Source of the DNA: Flagellimonas pelagia
GTDB taxonomy: Bacteria; Bacteroidota; Bacteroidia; Flavobacteriales; Flavobacteriaceae
DNA: 64,000 bases
Reading direction: 5' to 3'
Assembly: GCF_003584135.1 (NCBI RefSeq)
Contig: NZ_QXFI01000029.1
Coordinates: forward strand, 1-64,000
The position numbers and the translations under genes were made by a program. Under the pieces are notes generated by a model. It made no database searches, was not told the DNA's origin, and worked only from the letters and a program-made list of their open reading frames with translations. Below, piece after piece: positions 46,429 through 55,487 of this stretch. Position 1 is the stretch's first letter. The number at the start of each line of letters is the position of its first letter.

Positions 46429-48534
46429 TTAAAATTGAATATTGATTTTGGTAAATAATTGAATTCCTGGGTTTAAGAGCACTTCGTTGTCTTGGGTAGC
46501 CAAGGGATTGTTCCCCTTGAAATCCAATAGATTGTTGGCTCCCAATTGAAGTTGGTAGTGTTCAAAAAAGGTCTTGCCAAACGTTAGGTTCACCAAGGCG
46601 TATCCTTTGGCGAAGGTGCCATCATACACATCCAAAAGGTCATTTCCGTTTTGGTCCGTCAAGCCAAATTGGCTGCGATAGGTGACCCGGATATTGGCGT
46701 TGGCATCCCATTCTGGGACTTCATAAAAGATTTTAGCATTCAAGGTGTGTCGTGAGCGGTTTTCCAATCCAAAATAGTCGGATGTGGACAGCCGGACGGT
46801 TTGTAGGGTTTCCGGGTCTCGAGCAAAGACCTCCCCATTTTTCACGGCTTCCCTCTTGTCTTTGTCATAGGCATAGAGCAATTGATAGCCGGCAGAGAGG
46901 TTAAGGTCTTTCCAAGGTTTGTATCTGATATCCATTTCGAGGCCTTGGGTATAGACCCGGTCACGGTTGATGTACCCAAAAACATTCTGACCATTCGTCT
47001 TGGACGCCAAGATTCGGGTATCGATAAGGTTTTTAAAGTCGTTTCGGAAAAAGTTGAGCTCTGTGGATAGTTTCCCTTTTTTTACTACGAAACCTAGATT
47101 GTACCCGATGGAACTTTCTGCATCCAAAGGTTCACCCAATTCGGAAGCATCTACTTGAAGGGTGGCAATTTCGTCATTTTCCTGAAGGCGCTCAATTCCG
47201 GCCTGTTCCACTTCCTTTCCAAAAACAGAGTATCCGCCACCGGCAGCGTTGGTAAAATCCAGATACAATTGCCTAAAATCCGGGGCCTTGAAACCGCTGC
47301 CCACTGACCCTTTAATGGCAAAGTTTGGAGACAAATCGTAGCGACCGGAAATTTTGGGACTAAGTTGGGAATGATACTCGCTGTGGTTATCAAAGCGGGC
47401 TCCGATAATAATGTTGAAGTCGTCAAGTGGCTTAAAATCGAATTGGGAATAGAGGTATTGGGATTCAAAGGTTACATCACCGGCAAATAGGGACCGCTCC
47501 AAATGTTCAAAGTTGTAACCGGCACCAATGGTCAGGATATTTTGGGGTGAAAAGGTATGGTTGAAACGGATTTCCGGTCGGAACAGCCTTTGGTCAAAAT
47601 CATTGGCGATTAGTAGTTCATTGTCAATGGGGTCTATACTCTTTTCATCCGTTACATAATTGGTGTAGTAGAGTTCATATTGCAACTGACTTTTGGATGT
47701 CGCTTTGTGGTTCACCTTAAGGTGAAGGTTCAAATCTTGCTCTTCACTGGTACTTGGGGCAACATCAAATTCCTGATAAAAATATCTGCCCGAGGCGAAG
47801 ACGTTCCAGGTATCGGAAACATCTACATATAAGCGTCCATTAAGGGTGTAATTATAAAAAGGATTGATAGTTTGGCCCTCTTGGGTGGGGGCAAGGTCGT
47901 AACCATCGGTACTTAAGCGATCGGCAAATAGGGAATATCCCAGTTTTTTCCATTTTTGGTTGATGGTGAGGTTGGTATTCTGGTTGTTGAAACTGGCCAT
48001 TCGGTGAGAAACCTGCCCATTGATTTTTTCCGAGGATGGTTTTTCCGTGATAATGTTGATAACGCCACCCAAGGCTTCGGAACCGAAAAGGCTGGAAGAT
48101 GGCCCTTTCACTACTTCGACCTGTTTGATATTGCCAATGGCAAAGCGGCTAAGATCTAGATTTCCAGAGCTGCGGCCCACGACGGGAACTCCATCAATAA
48201 GTACCAGAACATAGTCGGAGGCAATTCCTTGAATTTGAACACCTTCACCACCACCGATGGTGGCATCTGGGGTCATGATGATACCGGTTTGTTCGTTCAG
48301 GATCTCGTTCAGGCGGGTAAATCCGGTTTGTTGCAACTGCTTTTTTGCAATCAGGGTAACGGGCAAGGGCAAGGAAGACAATTGTCTGATGGTTCGAGTG
48401 GCCGTGACCACTACTTCATCCAAATTTTCGGTTAGAATGGAATCTTTTTGGGAAGGACTGTTTTCCTGGCCTATAACATGCAAACAAGCAATTAGGGATA
48501 AAAACAGGCTTAATCGACACTTATTTAGATTCAT
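46429..48534 (-). CDS. TonB-dependent receptor (HmuR-like heme receptor)
   Basis: 701 residues: signal peptide (cleavage near HVIGQ), TonB-like segment DEVVVTATR, plug domain (FTRLNEILNEQTGIIM, GVQIQGIASDYVLVLIDGVPVVGRSSGNLDLSR, VEVVKGPSSSLFGSEALGGVINIITEK) and a 22-strand barrel ending in QF. In the outer membrane it imports heme or another iron source using TonB. Starts at the minus-strand ATG overlapped by a palindromic Fur-like site. Shares an operon with the HmuY-like gene. Confidence 0.9.
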   Translation of the reverse strand: MNLNKCRLSLFLSLIACLHVIGQENSPSQKDSILTENLDEVVVTATRTIRQLSSLPLPVTLIAKKQLQQTGFTRLNEILNEQTGIIMTPDATIGGGEGVQIQGIASDYVLVLIDGVPVVGRSSGNLDLSRFAIGNIKQVEVVKGPSSSLFGSEALGGVINIITEKPSSEKINGQVSHRMASFNNQNTNLTINQKWKKLGYSLFADRLSTDGYDLAPTQEGQTINPFYNYTLNGRLYVDVSDTWNVFASGRYFYQEFDVAPSTSEEQDLNLHLKVNHKATSKSQLQYELYYTNYVTDEKSIDPIDNELLIANDFDQRLFRPEIRFNHTFSPQNILTIGAGYNFEHLERSLFAGDVTFESQYLYSQFDFKPLDDFNIIIGARFDNHSEYHSQLSPKISGRYDLSPNFAIKGSVGSGFKAPDFRQLYLDFTNAAGGGYSVFGKEVEQAGIERLQENDEIATLQVDASELGEPLDAESSIGYNLGFVVKKGKLSTELNFFRNDFKNLIDTRILASKTNGQNVFGYINRDRVYTQGLEMDIRYKPWKDLNLSAGYQLLYAYDKDKREAVKNGEVFARDPETLQTVRLSTSDYFGLENRSRHTLNAKIFYEVPEWDANANIRVTYRSQFGLTDQNGNDLLDVYDGTFAKGYALVNLTFGKTFFEHYQLQLGANNLLDFKGNNPLATQDNEVLLNPGIQLFTKINIQF

Positions 48535-48600
48535 TCTAATTTATTTTGGGACAAATATATATTTTATTTTTATTCAATCTAAATAAGTTTAGTATTTTTG
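48520..48600. promoter_or_regulatory. Divergent regulatory region, two Fur-like palindromes and -7 elements
   Basis: ACTTATTTAGATT (48519-48531) recurs inverted as aatctaaataag at about 48576-48587; ttagattcattctaat (48525-48540) is itself palindromic and covers the receptor start codon. CTAAAtaagTTTAG is at 48579-48592. TATTTTTG (48593-48600) is a -7 element for the + strand gene and TATATTTG (48552-48559, minus) for the receptor. Iron-dependent control is an inference. Confidence 0.5.
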
Positions 48601-48636
48601 TCCAGAACAATTTGACAAGATCTAACTGATACCATT

Positions 48637-49563
48637 ATGAAAAAATCAATCATCTTCCTGATGCTCATGGCTATAGGCACTTCCATGGGCTATTCCCAAA
48701 AAAAGAAAGATTTGGACCGCCAGGCCATTCTGGATATGTGCGGATGTTATGAGGTGACCTTTAAGTACACGGAAACCTTCGCTCCAGAAATCGACTACGA
48801 AAAGAAACTGGATTATACTTCAAAAGCTTTGGAATTGGCTTTGCCCATCATTGATGAGGACAATAAAATTTCCCTTCAACATTTATTAGTAATCAATGAC
48901 AGCACCGTGATCAAACACTGGAGGCAGGATTGGTTGTTCGAAAACCAGAAAGTATACCATTATAATAAAGACAATAGCTGGACCTTTACCCAATTACCTA
49001 CCAGTGAGGTAAAGGGTCAGTGGACTCAAAAGGTATATCAGGTGGATGATAGCCCTAGATATTCCGGATCTTCCACTTGGGTGCATTTTGATGGCAAGCA
49101 TTATTGGGAGAACCGCAGCGATTCACCACTTCCCCGAAGGGAATACTCCAAGCGTAGTGATTATAATGTGATGAGCCGTGGTAATAGACAAGAGATTACT
49201 TCGACCGGGTGGGTGCACGAACAGGACAATGACAAGATTATCCGAAAAGATGGTGAAACCGATGTGTTGTTGGCCCAGGAAAAGGGATACAATATCTACA
49301 AAAAAGTAGCCGATTCCGACTGTAAGGTGGCTGCCGATTGGTGGGCAACCCATAAAGATTTTTGGGCCGTGGCCCGCGACGCTTGGGATGAGGTGTACAA
49401 CAGGGAAGGAGACCTAACACTTCTAAAACAAGTGGATGGCCAACCCCTTTTTATGCATTTTTATCAGTTGGAGGAACAAGGAGCCAATAAGGCTCAGGTT
49501 CTGGAAACCATCAACAAGTTTATCACGGATAAAAAACAAGCTAAAAATGCTGAGGGAAAATAG
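48637..49563 (+). CDS. DUF6607-like secreted protein
   Basis: 308 residues with a signal peptide (cleavage near GYSQ) and DMCGCYEVTFKYTETFAP (Cys-Gly-Cys around residues 33-36). Blocks such as HWRQDWLFENQKVYHYNKD, KGQWTQKVYQVDD, WENRSDSPLPRREYSKRSDY and GWVHEQDNDKI recall DUF6607, found with HmuR/HmuY-type loci in Bacteroidota. Many Trp and Tyr suggest a ligand-binding beta-barrel. It overlaps the FMN-binding gene by 17 bases, so the two are co-translated. Divergent from the HmuR-like receptor. Confidence 0.8.
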   Translation: MKKSIIFLMLMAIGTSMGYSQKKKDLDRQAILDMCGCYEVTFKYTETFAPEIDYEKKLDYTSKALELALPIIDEDNKISLQHLLVINDSTVIKHWRQDWLFENQKVYHYNKDNSWTFTQLPTSEVKGQWTQKVYQVDDSPRYSGSSTWVHFDGKHYWENRSDSPLPRREYSKRSDYNVMSRGNRQEITSTGWVHEQDNDKIIRKDGETDVLLAQEKGYNIYKKVADSDCKVAADWWATHKDFWAVARDAWDEVYNREGDLTLLKQVDGQPLFMHFYQLEEQGANKAQVLETINKFITDKKQAKNAEGK

Positions 49564-50101
49564 GTTTAAGGCCCTTGGCGGGGCCGTGTTATGCATGGCC
49601 TTTTTTCTTGTAGCTTTCCAAATGCCCAAGATTTCCCCCAAGCTTCAGGAAAAAGTGGATAATGCCGTGCAGACAACTTTTGAGTTGGAGGATTTTTCTT
49701 TGGAACCGGTTGTTGTGGATGCTGCCCTGAACCAAAAAACGCCTTCGGAATTGGGCGGTGAGAACCTTTTCAGGATCAAAACAGGGGAATCGGCAGTGGG
49801 TTATGTGTACTTGGGAGAGGCCCCTAGTTTAAAAAATGTTTTTGACTATGTGGTATTGTTCACCCCGGAACTGGCCGTTAAAAAATCAAAAATCCTGATT
49901 TATCGTGAAGATCATGGCCGGCAAGTGGGCAGCCAACGTTGGTTGAAGCAGTTCATTGGGAAAAAATCAGGGGAAACCCTTGTTTATGGTGAGGATATCG
50001 ATGGTATTTCCGGCGCCACCATTTCGGCAAAGTCCATGACCTTGGCCGTGAGCAATATATTGGAAAGTATGAAGGTGCTGAATGATCAGCACATTTTATG
50101 A
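49547..50101 (+). CDS. FMN-binding domain protein with flavinylation motif
   Basis: 184 residues from the ATG at 49547 (a longer frame from 49436 lies wholly inside the previous gene). One N-terminal membrane/signal helix (about 9-25) then an FMN_bind domain with the covalent-flavin motif DGISGAT (Asp152 to Thr158), the site where ApbE attaches FMN to Thr. It should be an extracytoplasmic electron carrier, likely reducing iron or heme at the cell surface given the neighbours. No apbE gene in the window. Followed by a strong terminator. Confidence 0.82.
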   Translation: MLRENRFKALGGAVLCMAFFLVAFQMPKISPKLQEKVDNAVQTTFELEDFSLEPVVVDAALNQKTPSELGGENLFRIKTGESAVGYVYLGEAPSLKNVFDYVVLFTPELAVKKSKILIYREDHGRQVGSQRWLKQFIGKKSGETLVYGEDIDGISGATISAKSMTLAVSNILESMKVLNDQHIL

Positions 50102-50134
50102 TTAAGTAGTGCCCATTATTTATTTCAGTGAGAG

Positions 50135-50158
50135 CCGTCCCTTAGGGGACGGTTTTTT
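50135..50158 (+). terminator. Intrinsic terminator of the DUF6607/FMN-binding operon
   Basis: Stem ccgtccc/gggacgg (50135-50141, 50146-50152), loop ttag, six T. Confidence 0.85.
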
Positions 50159-50164
50159 GTTGAA

Positions 50165-50890
50165 TCAGAGATTTTCGACCAGATAGGCGTAGCCCATCCC
50201 CGAAAGGATGGCCAGCCCAAAACTGAGCAAGGTGCCTATCAAGACATATTCGGTCAATTTTCGGTTTTTCCCCTTGTTGAGGTCCCCGAACCGGAATACG
50301 GACTTGGCTGCTATCAGCAATCCTATGGCCGCCCATTGCTGCATCAAAATAAATCCAAATACAAAGAGGCGTTCCAGCATACCGATATAGGTTCCGGCAT
50401 TTTTTAATGAGCCACCCTCACCCGATTCGTCATCCTTGGCGATTTCATCAATGTAAGGGGCCAACAACATCCGCATGATGATACCAGAGACAAATGTTAC
50501 GAATACCAAAAAGGTAGTCAGTAGTAAGTTTTTTTCTTGAAACAGGTCAGAGAAGGGAATCTGGAAGGGTTCAATCCAGTATAGGATGGCGGCCAAGACC
50601 AAAAGGTGCAGTATTTGGTCCACCACAAAAAGCCAACGATAGTTTTTGGGATTGGTAAGGGACAGTTTCCCCAGGTCGATCAAATAGTGTGAGACCACAA
50701 TCAGGGCAACGGCTCCCAAATGTTGGAACTGTAAAAGGAGCAACAGCAGCAACAAATGTACTCCAATATGAAAGTACAAGTATTTGGATCTTCCCTTTTT
50801 TTGGAGCTTGTCCTCTACCCATTTACCGGGTTGCAGCACAAAATCCCCTATAAAATGGGCCAATATCAGTTTTAGGGCTAACAGTGTCAT
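50165..50890 (-). CDS. DUF3307 membrane protein
   Basis: 241 residues with about six or seven membrane helices; the first part (LALKLILAHFIGDFVLQP, DKLQKKGRSKYLYFHIGVH) is the DUF3307 signature, with further helices up to the C-terminus. DUF3307 genes are often paired with SatD-like genes. It starts 4 bases inside the end of the SatD-like gene. Function unknown. Confidence 0.85.
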   Translation of the reverse strand: MTLLALKLILAHFIGDFVLQPGKWVEDKLQKKGRSKYLYFHIGVHLLLLLLLLQFQHLGAVALIVVSHYLIDLGKLSLTNPKNYRWLFVVDQILHLLVLAAILYWIEPFQIPFSDLFQEKNLLLTTFLVFVTFVSGIIMRMLLAPYIDEIAKDDESGEGGSLKNAGTYIGMLERLFVFGFILMQQWAAIGLLIAAKSVFRFGDLNKGKNRKLTEYVLIGTLLSFGLAILSGMGYAYLVENL

Positions 50891-51486
50891 AGTTGGGCGA
50901 GTTGGGTTCTGTAAAAATGGATCATTTTTTGCACTTCGTCAAATCCTGCACGGATCAATGCCTCGCTAATGGTACTTTGTGATTTGTCCAATAGGGTGGC
51001 AATCTCCTTTTGGTTGGCTTCGGGGTTTTCCATGGCCGTGCAAACGATTTTTGCAGTGGCCGGTAGCCAATTGTCCATGGTCAAGGTTGCCAATTGCAGT
51101 ATGAGGTTCATGGTGGTATCAAATGCCTCGTTATTGGAATGGAGGGCCAATGTCTGTTTTTTAAGACCATCAAAGCATTCACCCGAACGTACAAAGGCCG
51201 TACCGTTGGATTCGGTAATCTTTTCGGCCACATAATCCTTTTCACCCAGTCCGATGCCCACACGAACATCCAAATGCCGTATTTGTTTAAGGTGCGCCTT
51301 GATATAAAGAGCGGCTTCCAGAGCCTCTTCTGGGGTAGTCTCCAATTGAAAACTATCTCCCCGGTAAATTTCCCATGTAAGAGGCTCCGGGCCATACTTG
51401 CTCAAAGCCTGCTTTAATAAAGGCAACCATTTACTGGCTTTATGGTCCTTGGAGTTGATGATATCCCCCGTGAGAATCGCTGTCAT
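50887..51486 (-). CDS. SatD family protein with C-terminal helix-turn-helix
   Basis: 199 residues. The N-terminal half (MTAILTGDIINSKDH, EIYRGDSFQLETTPEEAL, VRVGIGLGEKDY, ESNGTAFVRSGECFDGL) is the SatD-like domain. Residues about 155-185 (NQKEIATLLDKSQSTISEAL) form a helix-turn-helix, so the protein likely binds DNA. It is followed by DUF3307 with a 4-base overlap. The promoter holds three evenly spaced TATCG-n10-CGATA sites that end one base before the start codon region, suggesting that the product represses its own operon. Confidence 0.85.
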   Translation of the reverse strand: MTAILTGDIINSKDHKASKWLPLLKQALSKYGPEPLTWEIYRGDSFQLETTPEEALEAALYIKAHLKQIRHLDVRVGIGLGEKDYVAEKITESNGTAFVRSGECFDGLKKQTLALHSNNEAFDTTMNLILQLATLTMDNWLPATAKIVCTAMENPEANQKEIATLLDKSQSTISEALIRAGFDEVQKMIHFYRTQLAQL

Positions 51487-51487
51487 A

Positions 51488-51563
51488 TATCGGTTAATTA
51501 AACGATTAAATCAAATATCGGTAAAAAAAACGATAAATAAAAATATCGGTTATATAAACGATA
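51488..51563. promoter_or_regulatory. Triple operator, 28-bp period, in front of the SatD-like gene
   Basis: Three TATCG...CGAT(T/A) palindromes with 10-base spacers at 51488, 51516 and 51544, exactly 28 bp apart. The likely ligand is the HTH of the SatD-like protein. Confidence 0.7.
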
Positions 51564-51600
51564 AAAATATGAAATTATTGGTCAAACCTTATGGCAGTCT

Positions 51601-52407
51601 TCATTTTTCCCGAATATTTGGCGAAAGGGTTCCATCGGTCCAGGTCAAAATACGGGTTTCCACAGAAGTTTGGAGCCATTGTGTAGCCACATCCAAGTTT
51701 TTTCCCTTCTCCATTTTGTAGAGTACCTTATTCGGAATCCCGCCTTTGTCATCCGGGAAAATGAATTTTTCGGAATGATAATATACCCCAGCATCGGTAA
51801 TTTGTGAAAGTTCAATGGCCTGACATAGGTTAAAATGGTTGAGGAACAGATAGATGCCACCATCCTCATCATTGGATGCATCCGCCAGATAATCGATATA
51901 GAGAATCCCATCAAGGTTGGGAACACCCTTGTCACCCAAGATCCTGATGGAAAAATGGGGATTTTTAAGGGGAACCTTCTTTTCCATATAAGAACCATGC
52001 ACTATAGTTCTAATGTTCAAAAGGGTATTTTCCCCTTCACGCGAATAGGTGAAAAAGTAGTTTTGTCCGGCCACGGTTTTTCGGTCCAAGGATAATAACC
52101 CACCAAGGATGTAACCTGTCATGCCATTGTATTTTACTTTGTAAAACGGGGAGTCGAATCCTTTATAGGGCCAGGAGAATGGTGTTTTTTCAAGGATTTT
52201 GACCCATTCCCCGATTTTCAGTTCTTCCAGCACTGAGGAGGTAGTATTGGGCTCGGTCCTTAATTTGATCTTGTGTCCAAAGGCGTAGGCCTGGTCACCC
52301 GGTTGAAATTCACATTCCGAAGGTGGGCAATGCAATTTCTCTTGCGCAAAATTGGTGGTCAATACAAAAAGGGTGGTTATAACGGTAAACAAGAAACGTG
52401 CTTTCAT
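51601..52407 (-). CDS. Secreted protein with SH3-like domain
   Basis: 268 residues with a signal peptide (cleavage near TNFAQ). Residues about 34-105 have the bacterial SH3 pattern (AFGHKIKLRTEPNTTSSVLE, ELKIGEWVKILEK, YKVKYNGMTGYILG). The remaining beta-rich part is unassigned (HFSIRILGDKGVPNLDGILY, LNLCQAIELSQITD-like strands). SH3b domains often bind wall peptides or proteins. Convergent with nothing; transcribed away from the GH3 gene. Confidence 0.7.
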   Translation of the reverse strand: MKARFLFTVITTLFVLTTNFAQEKLHCPPSECEFQPGDQAYAFGHKIKLRTEPNTTSSVLEELKIGEWVKILEKTPFSWPYKGFDSPFYKVKYNGMTGYILGGLLSLDRKTVAGQNYFFTYSREGENTLLNIRTIVHGSYMEKKVPLKNPHFSIRILGDKGVPNLDGILYIDYLADASNDEDGGIYLFLNHFNLCQAIELSQITDAGVYYHSEKFIFPDDKGGIPNKVLYKMEKGKNLDVATQWLQTSVETRILTWTDGTLSPNIREK

Positions 52408-52561
52408 CTTTATTGGATTTTAAGGGTTAAGATTTAGGCAGTTCTTAGGGCAGTTGTAGTATATACGCCAGAAATTGCCAAAAAGGATTTCCGTACTCGA
52501 CCATCATTCCGTAAATTCAATGGATTAATTTCTCAACTACAGTTAACTAACAAACTTTACA

Positions 52562-54865
52562 ATGAAAAAAGTAACGAAACACCTTTTGGCCGCGACCTTG
52601 CCATTTTTGGTAGTGGCCTGTGGCCCCAAGTGGAAGGAGGCCGAAAAGGAAGGTTATAGCCTTGTTGAAAATGCCGAAGGCGCCACTTTGGGTTATACAC
52701 CTGGATCGGGGATTCAAATTTTGACGGTAGATCGATTTGCTTTTAAGGACCTGAACAAGAACGGTACCTTGGATCCCTATGAGGATTGGAGGCTTTCCAT
52801 AGAGGAAAGGGCAACCGATTTGGCTTCCAAAATGAGTGTGGAGCAAATTGCAGGACTCATGCTGTACAGTGCCCATCAATCGATACCTGGTGGAGGAAAC
52901 AGCTTTTTTGGTCCTGTGACCTATAATGGAAAACCCTTTGCAGAAAGTGGTGCCAAGGCCAGTGATCTTTCCGATGCACAGAAAATATTTTTAAAGGATG
53001 ATAACCTCAGGCATGTACTGATCACCAGTGTACAGACTCCCGGAGTTGCTGCACAATGGAACAACAATGCACAGGCTTTTGTGGAAGGAATAGGTATGGG
53101 AATCCCAATCAATACCAGCTCCGATCCAAGGCATGGCAGTGATTCCTATGCCGAGTTCAATGCCGGCGCGGGTGGCCGCATTTCTATGTGGCCCAGTAGT
53201 TTGGGTATTGCGGCCAGTTTTGATCCGGGACTCATGCAACAATTCGGGGACATTGCATCCAGAGAATATCGCGCACTGGGTATTGCCACGGCACTTTCGC
53301 CCCAAATTGATTTGGCCACGGAACCCCGTTGGTCCCGTTTTGATGGAACCATGGGCGAGGACCCCAAATTGGCCACCGATATGGCCAGGGCCTATGTGGA
53401 TGGATTTCAATCTTCCGATGATGGTGGTTGGGGTTATCAGAGTGTGAATGCGATGGTAAAACACTGGCCTGGGGGTGGTCCGGAAGAAGGGGGGCGTGAC
53501 GCCCATTTTGGTTATGGAGCCTATGCCGTTTATCCAGGAAACAATTTGAAGGACCATCTCAAACCGTTCACCGAAGGGGCCTTTAAATTGAATGGCGCCA
53601 CAGGAATGGCTTCTGCGGTGATGCCGTACTATACCATTTCCACAGGAAGGGATACCGTTAATGGTGAAAACGTGGGTAACTCCTATAATGAATATTTGAT
53701 TACCAATTTATTGCGAGAAAAGTATGGCTATGATGGAGTGGTATGCACCGATTGGGCCATCACCCGAGATGTAAGTTCTGTATATGTTTTTGAAGGAAAA
53801 CCATGGGGTGTCGAGAATTTGAGTGTTGCAGAAAGGCACTACAAGATCATTGAAGCAGGTTGTGATCAGTTCGGTGGCAACAATGATATGGATCCAGTAA
53901 TCGAAGCCTATCAGATGGGGGTGAAGGAACATGGAGAGGAATATATGCGCAAACGGTTTGAAGTATCCGCGGTGCGACTGCTAAAAAATATTTTTAGGAC
54001 GGGACTTTTTGAAAATCCGTATTTGGATGTACCCGAAACCGAGGCAACCGTGGGCAAACCTGAATTTATGGAGGCTGGTTACCAAGCACAATTACGTTCC
54101 GTGGTCATGTTGAAAAACCAGGGAAATGCCCTACCCATGAAAGACAAGAAAAAAGTCTTTGTGCCCAAACGATATGTGGCACCCAGTCGTAATTGGTTTG
54201 GTATGGAAACCCCAGAACGTTTGGATTATCCCTTCAATATGGAAGTGGTGGCCAAATATTTTGAAGTGGTGGAAAACCCAGATGAGGCCGATTTTGCCTT
54301 AGTAGGTATAGAAAATCCCAACGGTGGAGTTGGTTATGACGTTTCGGACACTGAAAAAGGAGGCAACGGATATGTTCCCATCAGTTTGCAATATAGCACC
54401 TACACTGCAACCTATGCAAGGGATAGCAGCTTGGCAGGAGGTAGTCCTATGGAAGATTTCACCAACCGAACCTATAAAGGGAAAACCTTTTTGGCCTCCA
54501 ACACCACCGATATGGATTTGGTGAAGGAGACCAAGAAAAAAATGGGCGAAAAACCTGTTGTGGTAATTGTGAGAGTATCCAAACCTATGGTTTTTGTGGA
54601 GATTGAACCCTATGCTTCGGCCATATTGGTACAAATGGGCGTCCAAGATCAAGCTTTGATGGATTTGGTTTCAGGCAAGGTGGAACCATCAGCACTATTG
54701 CCGTTCCAGATGCCAGCGGACATGAAAACAGTGGAACTCCAGTTCGAGGACGTGCCCAGGGATATGGAACCCTATATCGACTCGGAAGGCAATGCCTATG
54801 ATTTTGCCTACGGGCTCAATTGGAGTGGTGTGATCAATGATGACCGGGTGAAGAACTACAAATAG
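52562..54865 (+). CDS. Glycoside hydrolase family 3 lipoprotein with EF-hand loop
   Basis: 767 residues. Lipobox LVVAC (Cys20), then an EF-hand-type calcium loop at residues 63-74 (DLNKNGTLDPYE: D63, N65, N67, T69, D71, E74), a GH3 (alpha/beta)8 domain (KMSVEQIAGLML, IDLATEPRWSRFDGTMGEDP, VKHWPGGG) with the predicted nucleophile Asp397 in VVCTDWAI, and the second GH3 domain after residue 500. Family members cleave beta-glucosides or xylosides from the reducing or non-reducing end. Substrate not certain. No PUL neighbour in the window. Confidence 0.9.
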   Translation: MKKVTKHLLAATLPFLVVACGPKWKEAEKEGYSLVENAEGATLGYTPGSGIQILTVDRFAFKDLNKNGTLDPYEDWRLSIEERATDLASKMSVEQIAGLMLYSAHQSIPGGGNSFFGPVTYNGKPFAESGAKASDLSDAQKIFLKDDNLRHVLITSVQTPGVAAQWNNNAQAFVEGIGMGIPINTSSDPRHGSDSYAEFNAGAGGRISMWPSSLGIAASFDPGLMQQFGDIASREYRALGIATALSPQIDLATEPRWSRFDGTMGEDPKLATDMARAYVDGFQSSDDGGWGYQSVNAMVKHWPGGGPEEGGRDAHFGYGAYAVYPGNNLKDHLKPFTEGAFKLNGATGMASAVMPYYTISTGRDTVNGENVGNSYNEYLITNLLREKYGYDGVVCTDWAITRDVSSVYVFEGKPWGVENLSVAERHYKIIEAGCDQFGGNNDMDPVIEAYQMGVKEHGEEYMRKRFEVSAVRLLKNIFRTGLFENPYLDVPETEATVGKPEFMEAGYQAQLRSVVMLKNQGNALPMKDKKKVFVPKRYVAPSRNWFGMETPERLDYPFNMEVVAKYFEVVENPDEADFALVGIENPNGGVGYDVSDTEKGGNGYVPISLQYSTYTATYARDSSLAGGSPMEDFTNRTYKGKTFLASNTTDMDLVKETKKKMGEKPVVVIVRVSKPMVFVEIEPYASAILVQMGVQDQALMDLVSGKVEPSALLPFQMPADMKTVELQFEDVPRDMEPYIDSEGNAYDFAYGLNWSGVINDDRVKNYK

Positions 54866-54881
54866 AAGATGATTTAAACAA

Positions 54882-54914
54882 AAGAAGCCGCGACCATGGC
54901 AGGCGCGGCTTCTT
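54882..54914 (+). terminator. Terminator between GH3 and the Spy-like gene
   Basis: 11-bp stem aagaagccgcg/cgcggcttctt (54882-54892, 54904-54914) with an 11-base loop between convergent genes; could serve both strands. Confidence 0.7.
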
Positions 54915-54931
54915 AAAATCAACAAAAAACA

Positions 54932-55378
54932 CTATCCTCTTCTCCCTCTCTCCTGCATTTTCTTTTTGCCATGCATGGCTTTGTGTTTTCTCATATCTTT
55001 CCAAGATTGGTATTGCTCATCGTTCAATACTTCTTTCATTTTGGCTTGGAAAGCAATTTGCTGGTCCAATCGGGCATTTTCCCTTTCAAATTTTTCTTCC
55101 GGTGTTGGTTTTTTCCACTCACCACTTTCTTTCAAGGCCTTCATCTCATCCCACTTTTCTTTTCTAAGCTGGGCTTCTTCCAAATTCAGCTTCATCACCT
55201 TGTCCTGTTGTGCCTTGGTCAAATCGAGGGCCAAAGTCATGTGTTTGGTCTGTAAAGTGGCCATCTCCTCAGCCGTCATGTCCATTTTGGGGTCTTTTGG
55301 CATTCTTGGGCCATCATTTTTTTGGGCCGCTACACCGATAGTGGCGAGCAGGACCAATACTACTGCTAATCGTTTCAT
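54932..55378 (-). CDS. Spy/CpxP-like (LTXXQ-type) periplasmic protein
   Basis: 148 residues, signal peptide (cleavage near GVAAQ) and then a Lys/Glu/Met-rich all-helical protein. ALDLTKAQQDKVMKLNLEEAQ has the LTxxQ signature and KEVLNDEQYQSWKDMRK resembles the second LTxxQ-like element. Spy-like proteins are small periplasmic chaperones or metal sensors. Ends in a run of basic residues. Downstream of a -7-like region not clearly identified. Confidence 0.8.
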   Translation of the reverse strand: MKRLAVVLVLLATIGVAAQKNDGPRMPKDPKMDMTAEEMATLQTKHMTLALDLTKAQQDKVMKLNLEEAQLRKEKWDEMKALKESGEWKKPTPEEKFERENARLDQQIAFQAKMKEVLNDEQYQSWKDMRKHKAMHGKKKMQERGRRG

Positions 55379-55487
55379 ATGCTTAAATTTTTAATGATTT
55401 TGAACCTTGGACAATGGCAATGCCCGTTGGTTTAACCATCAACACAACAATTATGAAGCTTTTAACAATAAATGGGAATGGGAGGAT

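Noticed and set aside
49436..49546. N-terminal extension of the FMN-binding protein
   Set aside because: Entirely inside the DUF6607-like gene; the ATG at 49547 gives a proper signal helix.
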